A program made the position numbers and the translations under genes. This document shows positions 9,775-17,199 of a stretch of DNA of 64,000 nt, piece after piece. This stretch comes from JABMMZ01 sp040403495. GTDB taxonomy: Bacteria > Bacteroidota > Bacteroidia > NS11-12g > UBA955. The stretch's first letter is position 1. Each line of letters starts with the position of its first letter. Where the stretch lies: contig JBBAKM010000002.1 in the NCBI GenBank assembly GCA_040403495.1, forward strand, positions 124,001 through 188,000. Direction: 5' to 3'. The notes under the pieces were generated by a model that was given only the letters and a program-made list of their open reading frames with translations, was not told the origin of the DNA and made no database searches.

Positions 9775-10592
9775 TGGATTATTTGTCGTTGCTATTCTTA
9801 TTAGGGGCAGGCGTTTTCGGCGGAATATTATCAGGCTTGTTGGGGGTAGGTGGTGGATTGGTTTTTATTCCTATAATACAATACATTATTCAAGACAAAG
9901 TTGCTCCCGGAGATATTGTTTCATATACGATTGGCAATAGTTTGATGATTATTTTTATAGTTGGCTTGTCGGGGTTTTTAAAACAAAGGCAATTGAAAAA
10001 TACAGACACAAAAGCCACTATTTATACAGGAATTGCCGCAGTTTGCTCTTCCTTACTTGTAACAGCATTGCTTAATATTTTTGAAATTAACGATTTGTCT
10101 ATTTTTAAATCGTTTTTCACATTGGTTTTAATAGTGACAATCATTAGGGTACTTATTGGGCAATTTTCTAAAAATAAAGATTCAGAAGTTTTAAATTTAC
10201 CACCCTATAAAAAATTCATCCCTGCGGGTCTTTTTGCAGGAATAATTACATCATTAACAGGTTTAGGTGGAGGGGTAATAATGGTACCTTATTTTAACAA
10301 AATATTAAAACTTCCCGTTCGTTTTTCTACCGGTTTGTCATTGTCTGTTATTCCTATCATTGCTTTACCACTCATCATTTATTACATGGTTCAAAAGCCA
10401 GTTTTGTTGGTTTTTCCTACTTTTCAAACTGGTTTTATGATGTGGGCAGCCATTATTCCATTGGGTCTGTCGGCAGCAATATCAGCAAGATGGGGTATTA
10501 TTCTGGCTCAAAAGATGCGACCTTCAATTATTTTGTTTCTGTTTTTGGCTTTTTCGCTGTTTACCCTTTTTAGAGTACTTTTTTTTAAGTAA
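9774..10592 (+). CDS. TauE/SafE-family membrane permease
   Basis: 272 residues with about eight hydrophobic helices. The two halves each carry a glycine-rich motif (GLLGVGGGLVFIP near residue 22 and TGLGGGVIMVP near 163), the internal duplication that defines the TauE/SafE (DUF81) family of anion exporters, often annotated as sulfite exporters. Substrate is not predictable. Start overlaps the stop of the S41 peptidase by one base, so the two are an operon, though no functional link is obvious. Confidence 0.85.
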   Translation: MDYLSLLFLLGAGVFGGILSGLLGVGGGLVFIPIIQYIIQDKVAPGDIVSYTIGNSLMIIFIVGLSGFLKQRQLKNTDTKATIYTGIAAVCSSLLVTALLNIFEINDLSIFKSFFTLVLIVTIIRVLIGQFSKNKDSEVLNLPPYKKFIPAGLFAGIITSLTGLGGGVIMVPYFNKILKLPVRFSTGLSLSVIPIIALPLIIYYMVQKPVLLVFPTFQTGFMMWAAIIPLGLSAAISARWGIILAQKMRPSIILFLFLAFSLFTLFRVLFFK

Positions 10593-10997
10593 TTATTACT
10601 TTCAATGTAATGTTGAAATTCTTATTTGAGAACTAATTTTTCCTGAGCTTAGCCTAAATCCAAGCTTCTTGTGGTAGCGACCAACTTTTATTGTCTAATC
10701 TTTTTCGAAGAGTTTATTTTGTCAATTGCTTCTTGTTTGTTATCTTTGCTTAGAGACCATCAATATTCGGAAGTTAATTCAATGAGATGCCAGAGGCGAA
10801 GAAAGGAATTTGATACTCGCAAGTTGGGAGCGTGAACGGTTGCCTAAAGGTTCAAATGATAATATTAATGTAAATGCAAGTGTTACGCTAGGAGATGCAT
10901 GTCAAGTTGATATTCAATATACTTATAATGAAAGTATAACAACAACAAAGAGAGTCGAATGTAAACCTCCAGATTTAAAACCAGTAAATTGCCCTCC
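10593..10997. other. Non-coding edge of the Rhs island
   Basis: 405 bp between the permease stop and the next confident start. The first 150 bp show nothing recognisable beyond short similarity to the leader of the 15.7 and 16.8 kb repeats (GCTTCTTG..TTATCT). The rest holds repeat R1 and a gene-tail remnant (separate entries). This is where chromosome-type genes give way to the accessory island. Confidence 0.5.
10753..10839 (+). repeat. Dispersed intergenic repeat R, copy 1
   Basis: An 87-bp unit beginning GAGACCATCAATATTCGG and ending GGGAGCGTGAACGG. Near-identical units occur at 15804-15891, 16937-17019, 17021-17093 and 17094-17176, always in the same orientation. The 3' part folds as a short hairpin (CTCGCA-AGA-TGCGAG in some copies, one mismatch in this one). 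It supplies the first codons of the spurious reading frame at 10810. Confidence 0.7.
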
Positions 10998-11001
10998 ATG
11001 A
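10810..11001 (+). pseudogene. 3' remnant of an unrecognised (Rhs-tip-like) gene
   Basis: The only possible start (TTG) lies inside repeat R1, so the first ten codons are repeat-derived. After the repeat comes about 53 residues (SNDNINVNASVTLGDACQ...) ending in a Cys/Pro-rich tail. Its stop overlaps the ATG of the next gene as ATGA, as expected if it were the end of a translated gene coupled to its neighbour. The same arrangement occurs at 15285-15288. I read it as the tail of a gene truncated by the repeat or by recombination, possibly a lost Rhs tip. Function unknown. Confidence 0.35.
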
Positions 11002-11765
11002 AAATTGTATTAAATATTATATTAATATATAGTTGTAGCTTATATAGTCAAAGAGATACATTAATTTCAAATTACTTTAAGATAAAACATTATTTTTATT
11101 ACCCCAACTTAGAAGATGAAAATTGGAGTTTTAGCGCAATATCCGAAAGTGGAAAAATCTTTTTAAAGAAACAAGGAGATATATTAATTGATTCACTTAT
11201 TTCAAAATACCCAGACAAAGAAATCTCTATATCAAACTATTACTACAAAAATGACATAATATATTTATTAAACACATCTCATTACAAAATGATAGACTCT
11301 AGTTATACAAAAATAGGATACACCGAATATTTTAAGTATAATGAAAAAACAAAATATTTCTGGACTCTAGAGTTTGATAAATCAAAAGGTAAAGATTATA
11401 CTAATATTCTTTTATATCAATTTAAAAAAAATGATAACTATATAGCAAAAATTATAGACTCAAATAAAGTTGTTAGAGCAAAATGGAAAGGGGATAGATA
11501 TAATGAACTCCAAAGTAAAATTCAATTTTACGATTCGAATGGTAAAAAAGAACTAGTATTTAAATTTGTAAATGATGCTTCTTTAAAAAAAATTGAATAT
11601 TATGATTCTACCTATGTTGAGGTCAATGACATTTTAGGATTACACTCTTTTGTAATTAAAAGCCATACATTTTTTAAACCCTATTTTATGAGAAATTACA
11701 GTTATGTTGTAAAGAAGAGAAAAAAGTACAAAATATTATATCGAAGTCGTATAAAGGAATTTTAG
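10998..11765 (+). CDS. Secreted hypothetical protein, candidate immunity-like partner
   Basis: 255 residues from ATG 10998, which overlaps the preceding remnant's stop as ATGA. The N-terminus (MKIVLNIILIYSCSLYSQ) is a signal peptide; the rest is rich in Lys, Tyr, Asp and Ser with no domain I recognise. Codon use is more AT-rich than the flanking chromosome genes, a sign of transfer. Position after a toxin-gene-like tail, the coupling, and similarity in general plan to the other small secreted genes of this island suggest a cognate immunity or accessory protein, but this is inference from context only. Confidence 0.45.
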   Translation: MKIVLNIILIYSCSLYSQRDTLISNYFKIKHYFYYPNLEDENWSFSAISESGKIFLKKQGDILIDSLISKYPDKEISISNYYYKNDIIYLLNTSHYKMIDSSYTKIGYTEYFKYNEKTKYFWTLEFDKSKGKDYTNILLYQFKKNDNYIAKIIDSNKVVRAKWKGDRYNELQSKIQFYDSNGKKELVFKFVNDASLKKIEYYDSTYVEVNDILGLHSFVIKSHTFFKPYFMRNYSYVVKKRKKYKILYRSRIKEF

Positions 11766-11844
11766 CATTTTACATTGGAAAAAAGATGACATTTGTGTGT
11801 TTTTTTTTACTTTGTTTGGTATGCTGCTATCAAATGAGTTATAA

Positions 11845-11928
11845 TGTAAGCTCCCCAAAAACAACACACATTAAAATTAATAGTTTTTTGTCTAATTCTA
11901 ATAAGTACTGTTTTTGGGAGAGCTTACA
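11845..11928. repeat. 84-bp element with 18-19 bp terminal inverted repeats
   Basis: Left end TGTAAGCTCCCCAAAAAC (11845-11862) and right end GTTTTTGGGAGAGCTTACA (11910-11928) are inverted copies differing by one inserted base. The outer TG...CA and the CCCCAAAA block resemble ends of IS3-family (IS150-like) elements, so this could be a miniature derivative. There is no coding capacity between them and no clear target duplication. A long-range hairpin ending the upstream gene is the alternative. Confidence 0.4.
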
Positions 11929-11977
11929 CAAACTTATATACTTTCACTTTTAAAAAAAAATATATAATTCACTACAT

Positions 11978-13303
11978 TTATGCCTTTAGATTTAATGTAA
12001 TTTTAACTCCTGATTCCGATGTGTCAACTATAATTTTAACTATAGTATTGCGATGAATTCTACATTTTGAATAATTATCTCTTAATATTTGTTTTATCTG
12101 ATTAAACATTATTGTATAATACTCATCTTTTGTGTTTGAGTTAATTAGTGAAATATTTTTTTTGGATTTTATTTTTATCTCAAAATCATAAATTCCATCG
12201 AATTGGGTATCTTCAATAAATAATTGATTCTCTATATTTATTTTTAAACATGACAAATCTATTGAATTAGCAAATGTTGAATTCGAGTAAAATAATAATA
12301 TTATAGAAAAGAAATAAATTAAATTCTTTTTATGTTTATCATAATTGTTTTCTGCTTCATTCACACTTTGTTTTATTTGACTTTCTAGTTCCCCATTAAA
12401 GTTGTCTTCATTTGCATTTACATTGTTTGGTGATCTTACTGGGCCATGCAGCCCTCCTTTAACTTCATCTCCTTTCAATAAAAAGTTTGCATGTCCATAT
12501 AACTCATGAGCTAGTGTTTTAACGGCTCTTTTTGTATTTAGGTTATGAACATTCTTTGAAACAACTACTTGAAAATTGTCATTTGTTGAAAACTTCCTTT
12601 TATTAGGGCTTACTTTTTCCAAAATATTCTTGTCAAAATTCGTGTAATTACTCCATGCAATGGGCACTAGTGTATGCCCAACTGTTCCTGCTTCTGTTGT
12701 AAATTCACATGTTTCTTTCCCATCATCGTCTAAAACAGGAACCAACCCTACCATAGGAGATTCTACCTCTTGACCATTTGAATTTTTAACACATGCATTT
12801 ATTTGCAATGATATCTCAACAGTTTTTTCATGATTTGCAATATAAATTAGAGAACTAAAGTTTTTTCCAGGCTCTTTTATTTCTGTTAATCCATCTGCAA
12901 GCTTTTGAGTATTTAAAATGCCACACTCATCAAATTCTATAAATTTCGCTTCTTCAGGAGTTAAAGTTAATCTTAAAATTTCCTGCGCCTCTGGACTCAT
13001 TGCTACAACTTTCAGGCCATTTGGATCAATAAATATAGAAGGATAATTAACAGAGAAAACGTAAGCACTAACATTTGGGTACTTTGCCATCAAAGGATCC
13101 AAACTCAACCACCTGCCCAACCTACTATCATATATCCGTGCACCAAAATCATAACTGCCTCCATTTACGCTAACTTCATTAGCTTTTTCCATAGAGGTAA
13201 ACCCGTACCTATACCCCTTATCCCACACACTCCCGATAGCTATCGGGACAGCCGGAACGAAATGTGATTGTTTTATCGGTATTTGGGGGTGAGGGCGGTG
13301 CAC
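11978..13303 (-). CDS. Orphan Rhs core with metallopeptidase-like tip, fused to a secreted-type domain
   Basis: 441 residues from a GTG, with an in-frame stop five codons upstream, so no full-length Rhs precedes it. Residues 30-96 are the Rhs core (GYRYGF, YDFGARIYDSRLGRWLSLDP, FIDPNG). The variable tip follows; residues 264-272 read LAHELYGHA, a spaced HExxxH variant of the zinc-peptidase motif. At 326-346 a classic signal-peptide-like stretch (KKNLIYFFSIILLF...STFA) appears inside the protein, followed by about 95 residues of unknown domain. An ATG at 12342 would read straight into this segment if the 5-T run at 12327-12331 had one more T, so two genes may have been fused by a frameshift. 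Whether it is expressed is doubtful. Confidence 0.5.
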   Translation of the reverse strand: MHRPHPQIPIKQSHFVPAVPIAIGSVWDKGYRYGFTSMEKANEVSVNGGSYDFGARIYDSRLGRWLSLDPLMAKYPNVSAYVFSVNYPSIFIDPNGLKVVAMSPEAQEILRLTLTPEEAKFIEFDECGILNTQKLADGLTEIKEPGKNFSSLIYIANHEKTVEISLQINACVKNSNGQEVESPMVGLVPVLDDDGKETCEFTTEAGTVGHTLVPIAWSNYTNFDKNILEKVSPNKRKFSTNDNFQVVVSKNVHNLNTKRAVKTLAHELYGHANFLLKGDEVKGGLHGPVRSPNNVNANEDNFNGELESQIKQSVNEAENNYDKHKKNLIYFFSIILLFYSNSTFANSIDLSCLKINIENQLFIEDTQFDGIYDFEIKIKSKKNISLINSNTKDEYYTIMFNQIKQILRDNYSKCRIHRNTIVKIIVDTSESGVKITLNLKA

Positions 13304-13323
13304 TAGTTTATTAGTTTAGCAAA
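13105..13323. repeat. Duplicated Rhs-core block, copy A
   Basis: 219 bp that match 14403-14620 at roughly 85-90% by eye. It covers the 5' leader (TTTGCTAAAC...), the GTG start, the non-Rhs first 28 codons and the start of the Rhs core. Similarity stops inside the core near GRWL, where the two tips diverge. Confidence 0.75.
13231..13248. repeat. 18-bp perfect palindrome, copy A
   Basis: TCCCGATAGCTATCGGGA reads the same on both strands. It is embedded in frame in the orphan Rhs gene, encoding part of VPIAIGS. The same palindrome is at 14529-14546. Confidence 0.85.
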
Positions 13324-13338
13324 TATTGATAATGTAAT

Positions 13339-14019
13339 TTATTTAACTGGCAATTGACTTTTTTTGTTTTTAATGTCATTAAATAAAACAAAGGTGGTAT
13401 TTGGGTAAAATTTATTTATATCTTTGAAAATGAAATCAATGGATATATTATATTTTTTTAATTTTCGGAAATTAATATTACTTCGTCTGATGTATGTTAT
13501 TTGATTTTCTGAATAATCGAATTTAATATTTAACTTTTTATATTTATAGTTTGTAAGTAAATACCCATAATTAGTATAAGTAATTGAACTGTTATTGCCA
13601 AGTCTTTTATAGTGGGTTAGAGTTTTATATTCCATTGAACTAAGCATAAATTGTAATGACTTTTCTTCTAATAGTGTATCTTTATTATAAGAAGCAATAT
13701 ATATATAGTGCCCCAAACTGTCATATATACAAAAATGCCTTTTATTTTTATTTAATTCTGTAATATTTAAGTTTTTTACATTGCCATTTTTATACTCGTA
13801 TGAAAAAACAATTGAGTCATACATCAATGTGTCCATTTTAACAATTTCCCTATTTTTATTGTAATGACAAATTTTTACTGGCAAATGAAATAAATTTGAT
13901 TTTATTATCTTTTTCTTAATCAAATTAGTATTTTTCCAATAAACGATTGTTGTATCTAAATTTTGTGAATTCAAATTTTGTACAAGAAATATTAAAAGTA
14001 AGTTAAAACAATATTTCAT
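13339..14019 (-). CDS. Secreted hypothetical protein following an orphan Rhs core
   Basis: 226 residues. Signal peptide (MKYCFNLLLIFLVQNLNSQ) and then a Lys/Asn/Tyr-rich domain with YKNGN/NKNRE-type segments that recall MORN-like or antitoxin-side repeats, but I do not recognise the family. It starts 3 nt after the stop of the Rhs core at 14023-14601, the position in which Rhs and polymorphic-toxin loci carry immunity genes. AT-rich codon use. Immunity function is inferred from position alone. Confidence 0.5.
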   Translation of the reverse strand: MKYCFNLLLIFLVQNLNSQNLDTTIVYWKNTNLIKKKIIKSNLFHLPVKICHYNKNREIVKMDTLMYDSIVFSYEYKNGNVKNLNITELNKNKRHFCIYDSLGHYIYIASYNKDTLLEEKSLQFMLSSMEYKTLTHYKRLGNNSSITYTNYGYLLTNYKYKKLNIKFDYSENQITYIRRSNINFRKLKKYNISIDFIFKDINKFYPNTTFVLFNDIKNKKSQLPVK

Positions 14020-14022
14020 AAT

Positions 14023-14601
14023 TTAAAGAATTGAAAACCATATTATTATATGAAATCTATCACCAAGAAAACCTATATTATTTGGAGTGATTGTAACATT
14101 AAATTGATCTCCTGTAATTGCTGGCTTAGTAATATTAACCATTGGAACAAGAACTTGAGCAGTATTAAGGATAGTTGCCCCAGTTGTGGAATTTAGAATC
14201 ACAAATTGATCAGGAATATTATCTGTTCCAGTTAGGGTAGTTAAATCTGCTAAATCAGAAAAATAACTTATATTTAAAGTCCCTGTTCTTTCTTCTCCAG
14301 ACGGAGTAGGGATAGTAAATTTACTAGTAATTGGTAGTAAATTTGCTATTAAGAAAAATCTTGAAGCACTTGGCACATACATACTCGCAAATACATCAAT
14401 GGTCAACCACCTTCCCATCCTTCCATCATATATCCTTGCACCAAAGTCACAACTGCCTCCATTTACATTAATTTCATTGTCTTTTTCCATAGAGTTAAAC
14501 CCATACCTATACCCTTTATCCCACACACTCCCGATAGCTATCGGGACAGCCGGAACGAAATGTGATTGTTTTATCGGTATTTGGAGGTGAGGGCGGTGCA
14601 C
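14023..14601 (-). CDS. Orphan Rhs core with unrelated tip (truncated Rhs)
   Basis: 192 residues from a GTG that has an in-frame stop two codons upstream. Residues 1-70 are nearly identical to the start of the 11978-13303 gene, including the core YRYGF, DFGARIYDGRMGRWL. After GRWLTIDVFASMY the canonical continuation (PLASKYP...SPYNYV) is replaced by an unrelated 120-residue, Thr/Ile-rich, hydrophobic sequence with no domain I know. It looks like an Rhs tip-exchange product or displaced tip rather than a functional full toxin. A secreted hypothetical gene follows after 3 nt. Confidence 0.5.
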   Translation of the reverse strand: MHRPHLQIPIKQSHFVPAVPIAIGSVWDKGYRYGFNSMEKDNEINVNGGSCDFGARIYDGRMGRWLTIDVFASMYVPSASRFFLIANLLPITSKFTIPTPSGEERTGTLNISYFSDLADLTTLTGTDNIPDQFVILNSTTGATILNTAQVLVPMVNITKPAITGDQFNVTITPNNIGFLGDRFHIIIWFSIL

Positions 14602-14620
14602 TTTTTATTGGTTTAGCAAA
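14403..14620. repeat. Duplicated Rhs-core block, copy B
   Basis: Second copy of the block at 13105-13323, in the same orientation, carrying the same leader, GTG start, palindrome and first part of the core. It may have mediated homologous recombination between tips. Confidence 0.75.
14529..14546. repeat. 18-bp perfect palindrome, copy B
   Basis: TCCCGATAGCTATCGGGA, identical to 13231-13248 and in the same coding position of the second Rhs core. Confidence 0.85.
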
Positions 14621-14694
14621 GGTAGTTTTCTAAATTTATAAGTATATAATTATTTTAAATCAAAATATCTGGAGTACTATTTTATATTTCATAA

Positions 14695-15288
14695 TTAACT
14701 GATTTTTAATCGCTTTTGCAATTTATACACCTTTTTTAAATATTTTTTATTACAGTTGCATAGTAATTCAAAATTTGGGGCTACAATATAATTATTTAAA
14801 TATTTTGTAAATCCATAACCAATAATAAAATCATATGTTCCGTATACTTCATTATAATTTTTAATTGAATTACCTAAAGAATCCCTATTTGCATTTTTAT
14901 AAACTTTAAATCTAAAAATTTTTACTTTTTTGTATTCATATACAGTATCAGGAATCAAATCTAATTTATAATCAATTATAAAGTCATTGGAACCCAAAAT
15001 ATGGAAGTCCTTTATTACTGAAGTATCTTTGTTTAGAAATTTTTTTAAATTAAAAATCTCAAATTCACCTACTCTGTTTGATAAATAAACTGACTGTTTA
15101 TTGATTACAAAGGAGTCAATTGTAATTGCATAATTATTTTTAACTTCATGATGCATGAAGAAGTTATTTTTTACAATGGTTATTAATGTATTTGAATAAG
15201 AATTAACAAAAAAATTACATCTTATTTGTCCTTTAAGTGATTGATTAATAAATAATATTAACAACAATAAATATTTGATTTTTTTCAT
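14695..15288 (-). CDS. Secreted hypothetical protein, candidate immunity-like partner
   Basis: 197 residues with a signal peptide (MKKIKYLLLLILFINQSLKGQ) and a Lys/Asn/Phe-rich body; no family recognised. Its ATG overlaps the stop of a 33-codon tail (15285-15386) as ATGA, which argues that it was translated together with whatever gene that tail belonged to. The upstream sequence holds an Rhs fragment, so the likely ancestor was Rhs-tip plus this gene. Its role as immunity protein is positional inference. Confidence 0.45.
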   Translation of the reverse strand: MKKIKYLLLLILFINQSLKGQIRCNFFVNSYSNTLITIVKNNFFMHHEVKNNYAITIDSFVINKQSVYLSNRVGEFEIFNLKKFLNKDTSVIKDFHILGSNDFIIDYKLDLIPDTVYEYKKVKIFRFKVYKNANRDSLGNSIKNYNEVYGTYDFIIGYGFTKYLNNYIVAPNFELLCNCNKKYLKKVYKLQKRLKIS

Positions 15289-15386
15289 CGTTTAACAATT
15301 GGCTTTGAATCACCTGATGTATCGTCCTTGCCAGAAGTTTTTGACTCATCATCAAGCCTTTTTTCTTCCATTTCTTGTGCAGTCAT
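15285..15386 (-). pseudogene. 33-codon tail of a lost Rhs tip
   Basis: Reads MTAQEMEEKR... to ...SKPIVKR and stops within the ATGA overlap with the next gene. The frame is open upstream through LTFKTEK to about 15410, where it meets the Rhs fragment (15404-15625) in a different frame. It is therefore most likely the C-terminal end of a toxin tip joined out of frame to the Rhs core by recombination. Very hydrophilic, no domain. Confidence 0.35.
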
Positions 15387-15403
15387 TTTTTCTGTTTTAA
15401 ATG

Positions 15404-15625
15404 TCAAATTACATTGCCTAAATGATTACTTAGTTCATATTGTTTATGTGTTAATATTCTATCTTTTAAATTAGTGGTCGTATCTAAACATAAATCTGTG
15501 CCATTATACAACAATACCTCCCTATCATCTATACCTAAACGACTGCTATCATATATTGGATGTGATGTCAGCATTAGAGTATCTAAGACACACGAAGAAT
15601 TTATTTTTAGCATATAATTTGCCAT
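15404..15625 (-). pseudogene. Rhs fragment (pre-core region)
   Basis: 73 codons containing HPIYDSSRLGI and, near the end, KQYELSNHLGNV. These are the conserved strings found just before the core in Bacteroidota Rhs proteins (typically ...RQYELSNHLGNVLTTVSD). The frame stops immediately after GNV, where intact proteins continue, and there is no Rhs N-terminal repeat region upstream, only repeat R and its leader. It is a decayed piece of a once full-length Rhs gene. Confidence 0.6.
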
Positions 15626-15645
15626 TTAATCACTTTTTTTATTTC

Positions 15646-15891
15646 CTTTTTTTAAGGCATTCTTGAACGCTTCGCTTAAGTTCGTTACCTTGACCAACAC
15701 GAAGATAATAATATTATTTGTAAATATTGCAATTTTGTGGCTTAGGTTTTTTTCCTATTTTTAGTCTATAGATTAGCTTCTTGTTGCTTATCTCATCTTA
15801 GCCGAGACCATCTATTATTCGGAAATTAATTCAAAGAGATGCCAGAGGCGAAGAAAGGAATTTTACACTCGCAAGATGCGAGCGTGAACGG
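15646..15891 (+). repeat. Long repeat (leader plus R unit), copy 1
   Basis: About 246 bp starting AAGGCATTCTTGAACGCTTCG and ending with an R unit (15804-15891). It matches 16783-17019 over its whole length with scattered substitutions. It lies directly upstream of the Rhs fragment, while its partner lies directly upstream of the lipoprotein gene at 16074-16763. The R unit hairpin here is perfect (CTCGCA-AGA-TGCGAG). The remaining gene-free bases up to 16073 include a diverged partial unit around 16003-16050 and nothing else recognisable. Confidence 0.65.
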
Positions 15892-16073
15892 GGTATTTTA
15901 TTGTGGCTTCGTAGCATTTCTTAAAACAAAATTAAGGCATTTATAATTCTTTTTTTAAGTTTTTAAGCTTGTAATAATGGTTAAACAATTTCAAGCACCG
16001 ATAGTCAAACGCCAGAGGCGAAAGTGCATCACACTCGTAAGATTCTAGGGAGAACATGCAAAACCCCACAAGC

Positions 16074-16763
16074 CTAATATATATTTATTTCTTCTATTAA
16101 AAACATTTTTCTTGACATATCAGATATTGAAGTATTTTTAATCATGTGAAAAACATTAATGTAACCATAGATTTTATACTTCCCTTTTTTTAGTTCTCCT
16201 ATATTTAAATTAATATGCTTACTTTTTGTATTAAATTCTGAAATTCTGAAAATATTAATTTTATTAGTAATGGTTAGTTGTGCAGAAAACCCTACATCAT
16301 CTTCTAATAAAAAACCAGAACATGGTATATGTAATTGTAATTCAATTTGTTTTGTTGAATCATATTTTTGATTTAAGCCATATAAAGTATAATAACAGCT
16401 TTCATTACAAATTGTATCACCCATTTTATTTAATGTATATTCTCTTCTTAATACAGTCTCATTTAAATCTATAGTGGTATCAGGATCAAATAATTCATTA
16501 ATCTCTTTAGTAGAATCAGTACATTTTATTGAAAACCACCCCCATTTATGATATTCTATACCATCTAATAATACATTATTTTGTGAATAAGTGTAACTAG
16601 CTATTCTTTCACCATTTAAGGCATTCCTTTTTTCAATAAAATATTTTGATTTATCTTGATTATAGCTTGTATCATATTTAAATTCATCATTTTTAATAAT
16701 TGGTTTTTTCTGGGCATTAAAACAAGAGGCAAGCATAACAAGAATTAAATATTTTATTTTCAT
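16074..16763 (-). CDS. Hypothetical lipoprotein of the Rhs island
   Basis: 229 residues. The N-terminus MKIKYLILVMLASC carries a lipobox with Cys14, so it is likely a lipoprotein. The body has several Cys (CNESCYY) and beta-type character (VGFSAQLTITN) but no family I recognise. AT-rich like the other island genes. It stands alone between repeat R units; its own upstream region is the long repeat, so any promoter would lie in or next to that repeat. Confidence 0.5.
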   Translation of the reverse strand: MKIKYLILVMLASCFNAQKKPIIKNDEFKYDTSYNQDKSKYFIEKRNALNGERIASYTYSQNNVLLDGIEYHKWGWFSIKCTDSTKEINELFDPDTTIDLNETVLRREYTLNKMGDTICNESCYYTLYGLNQKYDSTKQIELQLHIPCSGFLLEDDVGFSAQLTITNKINIFRISEFNTKSKHINLNIGELKKGKYKIYGYINVFHMIKNTSISDMSRKMFLIEEINIY

Positions 16764-16782
16764 AATTTAATTTGTTTTCTTT

Positions 16783-17019
16783 TTTTAAGGCATTCATGAA
16801 CGCTTCGCTTAAGTACGTTACATCGACCATCACGAAGATAATAATATTATTTGTAAATATTGTAATTTAATGGCTTTGGTTTTTTTCCTATTTTTAGTCT
16901 ATAGCTTAGCTTCTTGTTGCTTATCTCATCTTAGCCGAGACCATCAATATTCGGAAGTTAATTCAATGAGATGCCAGAGGCAAAGGAATTAATTTCTCGC
17001 AAGTTGGGAGCGTGAACGG
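16783..17019 (+). repeat. Long repeat (leader plus R unit), copy 2
   Basis: Second copy of the repeat at 15646-15891, followed directly by two more R units. Its R unit (16937-17019) has a short deletion in the GGCGAAGAAAGG region. Confidence 0.65.
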
Positions 17020-17020
17020 G

Positions 17021-17093
17021 GTATTCGGAAGTTAAATTAATGAGATGCCAGAGGCAAAGGAATTATACACTCGCAAGATGCGAGCGTGAACGG
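17021..17093 (+). repeat. Dispersed repeat R, copy 4 (5' shortened)
   Basis: 73-bp copy in tandem with copy 3, lacking the first 12 or so bases, with the perfect CTCGCA-AGA-TGCGAG hairpin. Confidence 0.65.
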
Positions 17094-17176
17094 GCATCAA
17101 TATTCGGAAGATAATTCAATGAGAGGCCAGAGGCGAAGAAAGGAATTTGATACTCGCAAGTTGGGAGCGTGAACGG
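17094..17176 (+). repeat. Dispersed repeat R, copy 5
   Basis: 83-bp copy completing a run of three R units; it ends 24 bp before the stop of the next gene. With copies 3 and 4 it fills most of the 436-bp gene-free stretch 16764-17199. Confidence 0.65.
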
Positions 17177-17199
17177 ATTTACGCCTTCAAGTTTATCGA

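Noticed and set aside
10810..10839. TTG start of the 63-codon frame as a real gene start
   Set aside because: It lies inside repeat R, so the first codons are repeat sequence; the frame was kept only as a gene remnant.
16937..17176. Three evenly spaced repeats, resembling a CRISPR array
   Set aside because: Units are 73-83 bp, abut one another without unique spacers, and no cas genes are near. They are tandem copies of the R element.
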